From positions 1 to 64,000 of the forward strand of contig QYAI01000176.1 of assembly GCA_003988855.1 (NCBI GenBank): a DNA stretch of 64,000 nt. Direction: 5' to 3'. Below are positions 54,213-64,000 of the stretch, piece after piece (positions within the stretch are counted from its first letter, which is position 1; every line of letters starts with the position of its first letter). The notes under the pieces were generated by a model, which was given only the letters and a program-made list of their open reading frames with translations, was not told where the DNA came from and did not search any database. This DNA comes from Arachnopeziza araneosa. Its lineage: Eukaryota > Ascomycota > Leotiomycetes > Helotiales > Arachnopezizaceae. The position numbers were made by a program, and so were the translations under genes.

Positions 54213-55721
54213 TCATGTATAATGAGGTAATGTCTTTCCTTCAATCTCACCCTTTGCTCCACTTCCATTGACACTTTTCCCGATATCAATCCCTCCCACC
54301 TTAGTTTCTCCCTCCACTAGATTGCTCACTCTTCTAGCGCCGTCCGCTTTGAAATGAGCTTTCAGTGGTGTCCAACTCTCCTCATTATACCCTTCCTGGA
54401 CCTTCCTACAGGTTTTCAACCCCCACTCAGTCACCCCAATCATCAAACAGCTCTCAAACATAAAAGCCATACTACCCTCTCCAACTTTAGCTGGTTTCAA
54501 TTCTACGTTACTCGCTTTCTCATGCGTCCCAGCATCTGGGCCATGCGCACTCATGATATTATGCAGACTCGCTCCGGCAGGTTTGAAGCCTCCCCCTGTC
54601 TTAGCATCATATTCTCCACCAATGAGACCCATGAACTCGGACATGGTGTTGCGGTGATACCAAGGCGGACGGAAGGTGTCTTCACCAACAAGCCAGCGGG
54701 GAGGAAAAATGACAAAGTCAGCAATAGATGTGCCGACGTGATCTGAAGGAGCAGATAGAACGGTGAAGATTGAGGGGTCCGGATGGTCGAAAGATATGGA
54801 ACCAATGGTTGAGAAGCGGCCAAGGTCGTATTTATATGGGTAGTAGAGACCATGCCAAGCCACTACATCAAACGGAGTGTGTGTTTGGGTGGCTGCAAAA
54901 AGGTGGCCATTGAATTTTGACAGGATGGTGTAGCTAGAAGAAGCGTCTTCCACAAAAGAAGCAACGGGAGCTTGGAAATCTCTCGCATTAGCGAGGCAGT
55001 TCGATCCAATTGGACCTAATTCAGGGAGTTGGAAATGCCCTTGGTATAATTCCAGGATATAACCTCTTACTGGGCCATCTGGAAGAGAGACGTTATACCT
55101 GACCCCTCGAGGAATCACACATATTTCGTTCGGACGAACAAGAATGTGTCCAAGCTCGGTCTGAATATCCAATACTCCATGCTGGAGCACAATGAGGAAA
55201 TCCCCATCAGCCGAATAAAAAGCTTCGTTTTCAGCCATGCTCTTCCCAGCCGCGAATATAAAAATTCCAAGCCCGCTCTTCATTGTCGGATCACCCGCAC
55301 CGGCAATAAGTTTCAAGCCATGCACCCAATCATGCATCTCGTCCAGATCAAACGGGTCCCATCGCAGTTGATTAGGTATCTGGTGTAGTTTATTGCCTTC
55401 GGGATTCGTGTTATATGAAGAGGCTTCTCGTGCTTCGAAAGGAGAATGTGCAGCGGCTGGCAGGACACGGTACAACCATGATTGCTGGTTTTCGTGGCGG
55501 GGTGCTGTAAATGCGGTCCCTGAGAGCTTCTCAGCGTAGAGACCGTAAGGAGGTTTCTGCGGCGAATTTGCACCTATTGGGAGAGCTCCCACGATAGCTT
55601 CTGACCTGTAAAATGGTCAAGAATTGAATGGAAAGGTGTTGGTGAGAGCTTACTCATGGTATGAGCCAAAGCCATTCTGGTACTTGTATTTCTCGGGCGT
55701 GCTGAACTTGGTGATAGGCAT
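54213..55721 (-). CDS. hmgA: Homogentisate 1,2-dioxygenase (EC 1.13.11.5)
   Basis: Exons 55721-55654 and 55605-54213; 486 residues. It opens the ring of homogentisate to maleylacetoacetate with a non-heme iron, the central step shared by tyrosine and phenylacetate degradation. The N-terminus MPITKFSTPEKYKYQNGFGSYHE is split from SEAIVGALP by the intron. Family blocks: LYRVLPAAAHSPF, DGDFLIVLQHG, VIPRGVRYNV and RGYILELYQGHF. The iron site has RPPWYHRNTMSEFMGLI (His and Glu) and MSAHGPDAGTHEKAS (second His). Slightly longer than the Aspergillus enzyme (448), mostly at the C-terminus. Fumarylacetoacetase and CYP504 of the same pathway lie 28-30 kb away; no maleylacetoacetate isomerase is in the window. 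Confidence 0.95.
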
Positions 55722-56521
55722 AATGAATGAATGAGATTGAAAATTTCAAGGAGGAAAGTAAGAGTGAGAGAAGAGTGAAGTATTAAAAGACAAAGAGTGC
55801 GTCATTTGCTGCTGCATGCAAAGATTGTTCGGGGTCTCCAGCGCCATGTGTTGCTCGGCATTAGAAAGCTGGGGGCGGAAAGAGAAGGAAAAGCATCTCG
55901 GCTTAATTCCGCCACGATGAATGAGGTGTGCTCCTAGAATTATAGCTGGGTGTTGATTTAGACAAAGGTGCGGAAAGGCTCCATTTGCGCTTGTCATCTT
56001 TTTATAGCCACTCAAAGTCTTGCTAGGCTCACGTCTGCGTTCCAATCCTTTCCCTCAACAAGTCCTTTCAGCTACAATTCTAGAGGTTATCAGTAGTCTC
56101 ACAAGAACGGATTTATCCTAAATATCCAATGAAGTTTGGGGTAGATGAAGGGAGTGAGCTGCGAATTCGAATTATAAATGCAGTAAGGAGCGCATATTGC
56201 TGGGCTCTTTGACATCCTCAATCGGTCATGGTTCACCAGAGTTTGGATCATCCAAGAGGAAAGCTTAAGTCGACAGGCTATTCTCATCTGCGGTCGTGAT
56301 CGTGTTTCAATTGACAATTTCAAAGTCGCCTACTACTCACACTATTTGCCGAAGTCATGGAGACAATCGATTCCAGCATAATTCATTGTCAATTCGTGGT
56401 TTCAATAGAAACCTTGAATCTGTAAATCACTACCTGGTGAGAAAAGATCGTAGATAGACAATTTGTAATATACTTCGTCAGAGTGATCCCGAGCCGCTCG
56501 AGTCGTAAAGGAAGAGTTCTA
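55722..56521. other. Intergenic region, no supported gene
   Basis: 0.8 kb between homogentisate dioxygenase's start and the 3' end of the HET gene; short frames only. Confidence 0.45.
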
Positions 56522-58192
56522 TCATCCATCATCTATTGCCTTGAGCGAGACTCGCAAAGGCAGACTCAAAACCTCGCCTCGTTCATTTTCCTTAGTCCCG
56601 GGTCGAATATTCGCTCTCAGTCTCCATTTTTCTTTGCTGCCTATTATCGTTTCTACTTGGTCTATCGGCGCGGCGACAAGTTCTGTCGTCCAGTCTTCCA
56701 AAGCAGTTTCACTTGAGACCATGATCTCTAGACCAGGTCGCACCGTATTCAGTTCCAATTGCAGCTTGACACCAAAGAGCTTCCCTTTATTGTTGTCAAA
56801 GATATAGCTCCTCAAACGTTTAGAAGTCCCTTGGGCGATGAGAGAACTCGTTTGTGAAAGCGAATATCCAGATGCACCGAGATCAAACTCGAGAGAGATA
56901 TGGATTAAAGGAAATCTGGCAGCATGAGATGCTGGGTGTGTCCAGATTGGATTTATTATCAGGAGTTTCGCCGAAGTATCTGCGACTATCTCCATTTCTA
57001 CTTGCCGTAAAATAGATAGGGCGATACGTTGACAAGTAGTTCGTTGGGGCGGATTGTAAATTATGCGATGATCGTACATGTCAGTGTCATCATCCTCGGC
57101 TGATGGCATGGATTCTTCGAGAATAACTCCGAATCTAGTATTTGGATCATCAATGTCATGACAATTAAGAATCACCACAAAGACTTTCCCCTCCGGATGA
57201 ACAGGCAGAACAATTTGTAGGCCCAAGTTTGAAATGTTATAGTTACTAAAAGGCGAAACTTGATGTGAGAGATGATCTGATGCTTGAACAATTCGACCTG
57301 AGTCTCGGAAGGCAGCAGGTGATGATGCCAATATACCCCCATTCAATTCAAGTCCCCCCTCTGACCTTATCTTCCAGGCAAAAATAGTTTCGTCTCTACT
57401 TATCTTGATAATTTCTTCTTGTAAACGAGCGAAGGATTTCCAACCTTCGCCATACAAGAGTGGCATATTGATCTCGAAGATACCCATGAGTGAGTAAGCT
57501 ATGTCTTCGACTCTTGTGGTTTCTCTCGCAGAGGCCCAGCTCATCTTTTGCGCAATGCAATAGTGGCTGACGGCAGTCTCTCCTAAGAGGAGGTTTTGGT
57601 CGATGCCAGTAATCCTAGAAATTGCGCCTGACAAAGAGCGCTTACTGCCACTGTCCTTCTAATATTGGTCGTAGAAGACAAGATTTTCAGGAGCTAGAAG
57701 TTCTTGTAGCGTCCAGCCTCTTGTGAACCAACGAGATTTGGCACCTGCAATGGCGAAATGGGATTCTGAGTCTTCCGAGGCGAGGAAATCGAAGAGGTAA
57801 ACGTAGCACACAACCGCATTCCTGTACCAAGAATACATGGAATTGATCGCCTCGGACAACTCAGCAGAACTGGATTTGTCGATGCAACAAGTGTCCATCC
57901 AGACCCATTTGAAGCCATTTCGAGCCGCAGCCTTGCGGAATCCTATTAGCTTCGAGTAACCTTCTTTCCAAGAGACTGCATCAAGTCCCAGCCCATCTAC
58001 CACGTCGTAGTAAGTCACTTCTTCTGCACCCCAAGTGTGCGATAAAATGGCATAGTGCGGGATGTCGACCCAGAAGTCTCGCACCTCGCTGGTGATAGTA
58101 TTGAGGAGCCTGATCCTTTCACACGGAATCCGACCAGCTCTGCCAAACGGATGAAACTCGGTATCTAATCGAATTCTACGGCCCTCGGGCAA
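56522..58192 (-). pseudogene. HET-domain gene interrupted by an in-frame TAG
   Basis: The N-terminal frame from ATG 58192 encodes the first part of a HET protein of the HTWG subclass: YAILSHTWGAEEVTYYDV, WVWMDTCCIDKSSSAELSEAINSMYSWY, and SRWFTRGWTLQELLAPENLVFYDQY. A TAG at 57661-57659 ends it. The same frame then continues without shift as KDSGSKRSLSGAISRITGI, DTTR-like VEDIAYSLMGIF and PLLYGEGWKSFARLQEEI, the normal downstream blocks. The C-terminal ~330 residues lack a known domain. A single nonsense change therefore separates two otherwise intact parts (177 and about 378 residues). No intron can remove the stop: no donor lies close upstream. Loss of function is the simplest reading. Confidence 0.8.
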
Positions 58193-58639
58193 TCGGCCAG
58201 GTGCTGAAAAGAGCAGCAGGATAGATATGATGGGGTTTTAGCGCGCAATGCGTGACTTCAAACAACTTGAAATAGAATCATGTAGCCTCGTCTATGCCCG
58301 GAACGGTTGCTAAGTGTGCTGAGTAAGCAAGCCTCAAGCGCTCGGGCAAAATCACTTGATCTAGTATGGTAGGAATCTCCAGGACAAGAGAAATAGCAAA
58401 TTCTAAGAGATTCGTACGACCCGTCTACTTCGTGAACGATTGAAGGGAATTTGTGTGAGATTCTGAGGAAGATAGACTTTAAGTATTTCTTATCTAGAAA
58501 TCTGTTATATTATTGTTAAACATCACCGTGCTGGGCTTTCTTTAACAGGACTTTATATTTGATGACTTCGTGGATTTTAGTGAAGAACGATACGAATATC
58601 ATTTAAATAGTCAAAGCTCACATCTCGGAGTACAGCTGC
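58193..58639. other. Intergenic region, no supported gene
   Basis: About 450 bases, AT-rich toward the right, between the HET gene and the oxalate decarboxylase 3' end; nothing seen. Confidence 0.4.
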
Positions 58640-60132
58640 CTAATCGAAATCTGGTTTCGTAACCTCATTCTTCTCCGCACTGCTCACCTTGTCCCAAAAC
58701 AGCTCTCCACCCTTCTTGTCGTCAGCAAATAAATGATCGATAACCATCTTTTTTGGCGTCTCGCCCAGCCACTGAAACAAGGAAAAATCTCTGAACTCGT
58801 CCGCGCGGAAAACCTCGAGCATCTCAATCGGCTCATCTCCAATGTTCTCAACAAAATGTCCCATGTTCCGTGGTACGATACCAACATCACCGGGAAGATA
58901 ATCGAAAGTTCTTGCAGTACCTTCCGAGGCAAAAATTGTGACCCGAGCTCGGCCTTTGATGAAGAAAGACCATTCGTCAGCGTTGGGGTGCCAGTGCATC
59001 TCACGCAGAGCTCCGGGTTCGATTGTAACGTGGGCTGCTGCCACTGTTTTAGAAATCGGGAAGTTCTTGGAGTCTGTTATTCGAACTTCTCCACCACTAG
59101 TCTTTTTGGGTTCTTGGTCTAGCATTTTGTGAGTGAAATTGTGTTTCGATTTCTTGATACCCTTTCCGCTAGGCTTTTCTTCATCGATGCTGCCAAGTTG
59201 GGAACCTTGAAATATATACTTCTCACTGTCTGGGATATGGGCAAATATCTCAGGTGCCAAGTTGAAATTCTTTGCGATTACAGACTTTGGAGTATGTGCT
59301 ATGATTATTAGCTGTGAAGTGTGAATAATGAATTGCAGAGGTACCTAGCCAATCAGTCAAAATGAATGTTGATTCTTCTGAGAAGTTGCCATCGTCGAAA
59401 ATCAAGAGGAACTCCGTTCCGTTGGTACTTAGACCTTGAAGAGAGTGAGGTACGCCGCTTGGAAAATACCACAGATCACCCTTCTTCAGGTCATCGAAAA
59501 AGTTGCCACCCTCGTAGTCGATCGCGGTGACTCGCACTTCTCCATCAAGGACATAAGCCCATTCAGCCTCTTTGTGCCAGTGCAGTTCACGAATAACGTC
59601 TTTATCAAGACGCATGTTCACACTAGCAAGCTCCACACTCGTGCCTAACTCGCGAACAGTCGTCTGTCGCGTCCATCCACCTTCCTACAGAATGTAAGTT
59701 TATCGAATCGAATAGAGATGAGATCCTAAGCAACGGCACTTCTCTTACCTCGATCCGAACATGAGAATCAGCAAAACTCCATCGCATATTTGCCATATTA
59801 CCGTGATCCGTACTCGGCGGTCGCACGAGATCCGGGCTCTGCCGTGAACGTTCCCAGTTCCATGGGCCGAGAACAGAGGCACCCAGCCCATTTCTCCACG
59901 GTAGTGGATCTAATTCTTCTCCCACAGCATCAACGGCTTTGTCAAGAGGATCCCTGTTATCAGGAGTGTAGGGCGAAGCGATTTTTGTTTTCGGAAAGGC
60001 TTTCTTCGCGGGCAGGATGAGGTCATAGCCATTGAGAAGGCGTTGGCGAGGACTGTCCTGGACGGGAACAGAGATGACGGGTTCGAATTCGCACAAAGCG
60101 ATGAGAAGTAAGATTGGGCTGAAAAGTTTCAT
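58640..60132 (-). CDS. Bicupin oxalate decarboxylase (EC 4.1.1.2)
   Basis: Exons 60132-59749, 59684-59345 and 59298-58640; 460 residues. A signal peptide (MKLFSPILLLIALCEFEPVIS) predicts secretion. Two cupin domains each carry a metal site: IRELHWHKEAEWAYVLDG with PHSLQG in the first, and LREMHWHPNADEWSFFIKG with GHFVEN in the second. The first cupin's lid region reads FSEESTF; the conserved Glu in this loop is associated with decarboxylase rather than oxidase activity. The enzyme converts oxalate to formate and CO2 using Mn. Fungi use it to control oxalate levels or pH. Intron positions are supported by restored DWLAHTPK and EGGWTRQTT. Confidence 0.9.
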
Positions 60133-60744
60133 GATGTTGATTCCAAGAGCAGATCAGCGGGTTGGATTTCTTGCAAGTGGTTCAAGTGCGATCAGGTCTC
60201 AATGGAGACAATGCGTTTTCATAGAACCGTAAATAAGTCGTTGGTGCAACAGGTGCAACAGGTGCAACTTAAAATAAGGTTAAGAGTTGAGGCGGCTTAT
60301 TTGAAGCTCTCTCTAATCGTGGTTGACCGAGCGTTGTCATCGTGGATTTGGCTGTGCTCTACAGGAACCGATGCCGACAAAAGTCCGAGCGACGTCACCA
60401 GCCGTGCACCAAAACTGATTGGTGGCTGGAACTTTCGGAAGATGGAAGAGATTCAATTTGCTATTTTGAAGCCAAGGAGAAAGCTTTGTGTAATTTGTAA
60501 GCACCATACAGTTGACGCTTGGACGACTAGCCGCCTTGATCTGCTCAGGGACGAAAATAGAAAGGGGGAATCTTCGGCTTTCGGATTTCAGAACCCGTGA
60601 CTTGTGACCCCCCTCACCGACTCCTGTTTAGGATTATGTCATCGATTTACTGAAAGAAATTGAACAATTTTCACTGCTTCATTCTGTACATCAAAAAGCA
60701 TTGTAATTCGACCTTACCACAACAATTTCAAGTATTGACGTTCA
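60133..60744. other. Intergenic region, no supported gene
   Basis: 0.6 kb divergent promoter region between the oxalate decarboxylase and DUF1275 genes, with a short CAACAGGTG direct repeat (about 60247-60265). Confidence 0.4.
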
Positions 60745-61650
60745 ATGGCGTTGACAAACACGTACGGCACCTTGAGCAATTCCTCACCTGGTGCTCATGT
60801 AGTGAGTACCAATGAAGAGCAGCCTTTGCTTGGAGACCTTGGGTCAAAATATGGCTGGCAGGAAAAGATGCTGGTGAATGTCAAACGCGATAGAGCCGAC
60901 ATAATTCTACTTCTTTGCTACATTATCACTGGCCTACTCGATAGTGTATCTATCATCACATGGGGATCTTTTGTTTCCATGCAAACAGGTGCGGTCTTCT
61001 CTTGATTTGCGGCCTGCAGCAATGTTGCTGAATGCCAACTTGGATCACAGCCAGAGGCTGACCGGAATTTACTAGGGAACACTGTCTACATCGGACTCGG
61101 CCTGGCCGCACCAGCCGAATCTCACAGATGGATCAAATCCGGCACTGCTCTCATATTTTTCTGCATTGGATCTTTTTGTTTCAGTCACTTCCACCGATCC
61201 TTCATGCCTCGTCGACGGTGGGTGCTATGCGCCTCTTTCATCACTCAGACGGGATTTATAACCGCAGCTGCTGCAATCCTCACATGGGGACCGAGTTCAA
61301 GCAACCAGAAAGACGCAATTGGCTGGAACGTCCTCGTGCCTATCGCTTTGCTCTCGTTCCAGAGTTGTGGTCAGGCGGTCACGAGTCGAGCCCTCAAATA
61401 CAACGCTCTGACTAGTGTAGTATTGACAAGTATCTATTGTGATTTGTTTTCTGACGTCGAACTATTTGCGCTGCATAACTTCGAGAGAAATCGCAGGATT
61501 GCTGCGCCAGTACTGCTTCTATTTGGTGCTGTTGTCGGTGGGTTGGTTGGGAAAAGCATAGTTGGAACTGCCGGGGCTCTATGGATGGCAGCTGGGCTGA
61601 AGTTGGCTGTTGTCATTTGTTGGTACTTCTGGCCAGCTGTTGAGGATTAG
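60745..61650 (+). CDS. DUF1275 (YoaK-type) membrane protein
   Basis: Exons 60745-60988 and 61076-61650 (87-base intron); 272 residues. The family start ADIILLLCYIITGLLDSVSI is followed by FVSMQTG-NTVYIGLGLA across the splice, a hallmark of DUF1275. About six TM segments follow, including ALIFFCIGSFCFSHF and VLLLFGAVVGGLVGKSIVGT. Interrupted by FQSCGQAVTSRALKYNALTSVVLTSIYCDLF, the conserved central block. Function of the family is not established; a transport role is often presumed. No catalytic residues. Confidence 0.88.
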
Positions 61651-62548
61651 TCATTTTTTAGTGCAAAGATTTCCCTGGGAAACGACGACAATCATGGATT
61701 TATAGAGAAAAAGGCATCATTGATAATTCAATGTGAGTTGCACTACTTATTTACTCCTCGTTATATCTGACTCACCCTTCACCTTTGGTACCCTTGCTCA
61801 CCCTAACCTTACTAGCTTAGTCTCTATGTATTTAGTACGATGATCTCAACGAGAAGTGTGAAAAGTATACAGAAGTTTTACAAGCTGGTGTAGACTTTAG
61901 AGTATTTGAATATATACGTTTAAGACGACTTTTTCCTCCTTTGACCTCATTACCGTTATAAATGATAGGTTACCAACGTTTCGGTTTAGATAAGTATTTC
62001 AAAATTGAAACTGGAATTTTCTTTTAGGTGCTCTGGCGGCGGAATATGATATACACTCGTTTTCAACAAAATCCCAAGCCTCCTCTAGTGAACTTCTAAG
62101 AGTACTGGCTCAGGGACGCTTAAGGTTTCAGACATATGCTAGCTCATTTTATATGATTCTGGTAGCTTGGAAAGTGGATTTTGAGCTTCTCTCGCTCCAT
62201 CCTTTGCTCTTGCCGCAAACCAATTTCACACCAGTCAAGCACCGAGCCACTGTGAACATGGAAGCTACGGCAGTGGCTCATAGTTCTTTTTCTGGCACTA
62301 AACCCATAGCTCACCCGCCTTGCGAAGACGACTACAAAATGTACCTTCGTCACCCCCGTCAACTTTTTCAAACGACACCACAATCGCTCTTGTTATCCAA
62401 CATCACTCAGCTTCCACAACAGTCACACTCGTTATCTTCTACCACCATATTCGTCAACTGAACATCATATCGCTTGCTCCAAGTCCAAAAACCCCAAAAC
62501 ACATCCAACATCTCGCATCTCTCGCATCTCGAAGCTTTAAGAGAGAAG
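61651..62548. other. Intergenic region, no supported gene
   Basis: 0.9 kb, AT-rich on the left and more C-rich near 62480-62548, the leader of the next gene. No gene is supported. Confidence 0.4.
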
Positions 62549-62913
62549 ATGGCTTCTAAACGAACCAAACCAGCCCGCAAGGTCACGGCCAAGAGAACCA
62601 GGAACGCCAAAGGTCCTATTAACCCCCTACAGGAAAAGGTTGTCAGCCAGTGCTTGATCAAGAAGCCTCTAAACAGACTCATCGTCAAGTACTGGGCATA
62701 CGGCGAGCAAAGAAAGGCATGCTTTCAACGCACCTCCACCATCGTCAAGGTCGTCCTGGGAGGAAAACACGTCAACACCGTTGTGGTCAACACAAAATGG
62801 GCCAAAGTCCCAGAGCAAGAGCTTCTTCCTGACCCCAAAATCAAAACTGGTAAGTTTTCGACCATGACCTAACCGTCACATCATACTGATTTTCTGCAGA
62901 ACCCGAAGACTAA
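62549..62913 (+). CDS. Small basic protein with a 14-nt last exon, hypothetical
   Basis: Exon 1 62549-62849, intron 62850-62899 (GTAAGT donor, TACTGAT branch, TGCAG acceptor) and a last exon of 14 bases (62900-62913), giving 104 residues. It begins MASKRTKPARKVTAKRTRNAK, strongly basic like a nuclear or ribosomal tail. A hydrophobic/basic core follows (LNRLIVKYWAYGEQRKACFQ, VKVVLGGKHVNTVVVNTKWAKV) and the tail ends EPED. I do not recognise the family. The tiny last exon is supported by good splice signals; without splicing the frame runs only eight codons further. Confidence 0.6.
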
Positions 62914-64000
62914 ACCTAGCTACCTCCTCCTCCTCCTCCCCCCATGTCGACTTCCATATTGTTTATCACGGCGTCTCGGTTCTTTCGACATGGCGAGTGG
63001 AATCACCACATGGATAATGTAGTTTGACATTAACGCGATGCTGCGATACGAGTTTTTGAGCGACCTGGCCCCGTTTCATACCCAACGAATGCGCAACGAC
63101 GAAGATACCACCACCATACGGCTCACGACTTGTTTCAGTTTTTCAGTTTTTCTTTGGTTTCAATGTCGGGAGGATTCACAATGTGTTGGGAACGAAAGGT
63201 TTAACTCTGATGAGAGAGAGTAATTTGTAACGGAGATGGCATGTAATTTCATTTGATGGGTTTTTCTTCAGCATGGTATTTGTTTCTTGTATACGTCGAC
63301 ATGGGGCCGGAGGCACAGAGGGATGGAAGGATAGAAATTCAGAAAATCAACCACAATCACCTCCTCCCTTCTCTCCTCTCCAACCACCTTTCTAAACAAA
63401 CGCCGTCGTGAATAATCCCTGTCTTCGCTTGACCACCTCAGAACCCCTATTAATCAGCACGCGTTACCGAGAGCAAGGATGTCCAAGTACATCCTGATGA
63501 AGTGAACATGAAGCCATGCAATCCCTACGATAATGAATTTTTTTTTGAGCCGTGTCACTGAGTAATTTTCTTTGCAGTGACGTCAGGAGGATTTGATAGG
63601 ATTTCACAGGAAGTTTCTTTGTGCGGACGTTAGAGTGCTTTGGGTTAGCGGGTTCCGGAGGTGCCTTGGTTATGGTAACCGCATTTTGATCGAACAGCTC
63701 CAGAGCCCCTTGCTTTCATTCTTGGCTGCGAGATCTATCGGTCGGTCTGAGTCTTCCCTGGCCAGTCATCTGGCGCCGGGAAGGTGGACAGTTATTTCCG
63801 TATGCGGACCGCATCGCGGCTAACTGATGCGTTGAGTTCGTTTGTGAGTTCGTTCGTGCCGGAGGCTGCTGGCTCGGTAGGAAGATTTGTTAGCTCTACT
63901 AGGAAACTTGGCGTTGGCTAGATCGATTTCGGCAATTTTGGCTCTCTCTCTCGTCATGTTTATTTAGGAAATCAAGTAAACTCGCCGTTTCAGTTAGCTT
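62914..64000. other. 3' flank, no supported gene
   Basis: 1.1 kb to the right edge. It contains a T-run at about 63538-63546. Frames at 63038-63223 and 63593-63823 are short and featureless. Confidence 0.4.

Noticed and set aside
57620..57700. A short intron removing the TAG in the HET gene at 57659
   Set aside because: No GT donor at a usable distance; any intron would be about 25 bases, below the fungal minimum seen here.

Overview
This is nuclear DNA of a filamentous ascomycete (Pezizomycotina). The gene repertoire suggests a leotiomycete (Helotiales-like), but that placement is an inference. The evidence is consistent throughout: introns of about 43-160 bases with GT...AG ends and CTAAC/CTGAC-type branch sites, CACCATG-like starts, several HET (heterokaryon-incompatibility) loci, a Zn2Cys6 regulator, a Clr5 protein and DUF1996 secreted proteins. 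There is no operon structure, CRISPR array or complete transposon. Exon coordinates were worked out by hand from reading frame and splice signals; for each multi-exon gene the summed exons give an open frame.

Layout. 1-16 kb: an HNH-nuclease-like gene running off the left edge; a small DUF6699-like gene; a DAO-type FAD oxidoreductase; an MFS transporter; a small basic ORF; a three-unit tandem repeat; and a Zn2Cys6 transcription factor interrupted by a 2.1-kb intron that carries two antisense tRNA-like sequences. A broken HET gene follows. 16-24 kb: low-gene DNA, one intact HET gene, a lysine-rich protein, a small cysteine-rich secreted protein and a DUF1996 secreted protein. 24-28 kb: fumarylacetoacetase and a CYP504 phenylacetate hydroxylase, divergently transcribed from a shared promoter.

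28.8-32.2 kb is the most unusual part. A single 716-residue protein joins a UDP-glucuronate decarboxylase-type SDR to a WecE/ArnB-type sugar aminotransferase. Tail-to-tail with it lies a gene for a stand-alone ArnA-type N-formyltransferase. Together they have the three activities needed to turn UDP-glucuronate into a UDP-4-formamido-4-deoxy-pentose, a route known from bacterial surface-sugar biosynthesis. Introns in the SDR half argue against bacterial contamination.

32-51 kb: secreted and membrane small proteins, a Clr5-domain protein, an RCC1-type protein with a long lysine/alanine-rich tail, a HET pseudogene, the complex I ESSS subunit, a mitochondrial branched-chain aminotransferase and a SCYL2-type pseudokinase. 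51-64 kb: a four-helix MARVEL-like protein, homogentisate 1,2-dioxygenase, a HET gene interrupted by an in-frame stop, a bicupin oxalate decarboxylase, a DUF1275/YoaK membrane protein and a small basic protein.

Three genes (CYP504, homogentisate dioxygenase, fumarylacetoacetase) belong to one catabolic route from phenylacetate/tyrosine to fumarate and acetoacetate, although the dioxygenase lies 28 kb from the other two.
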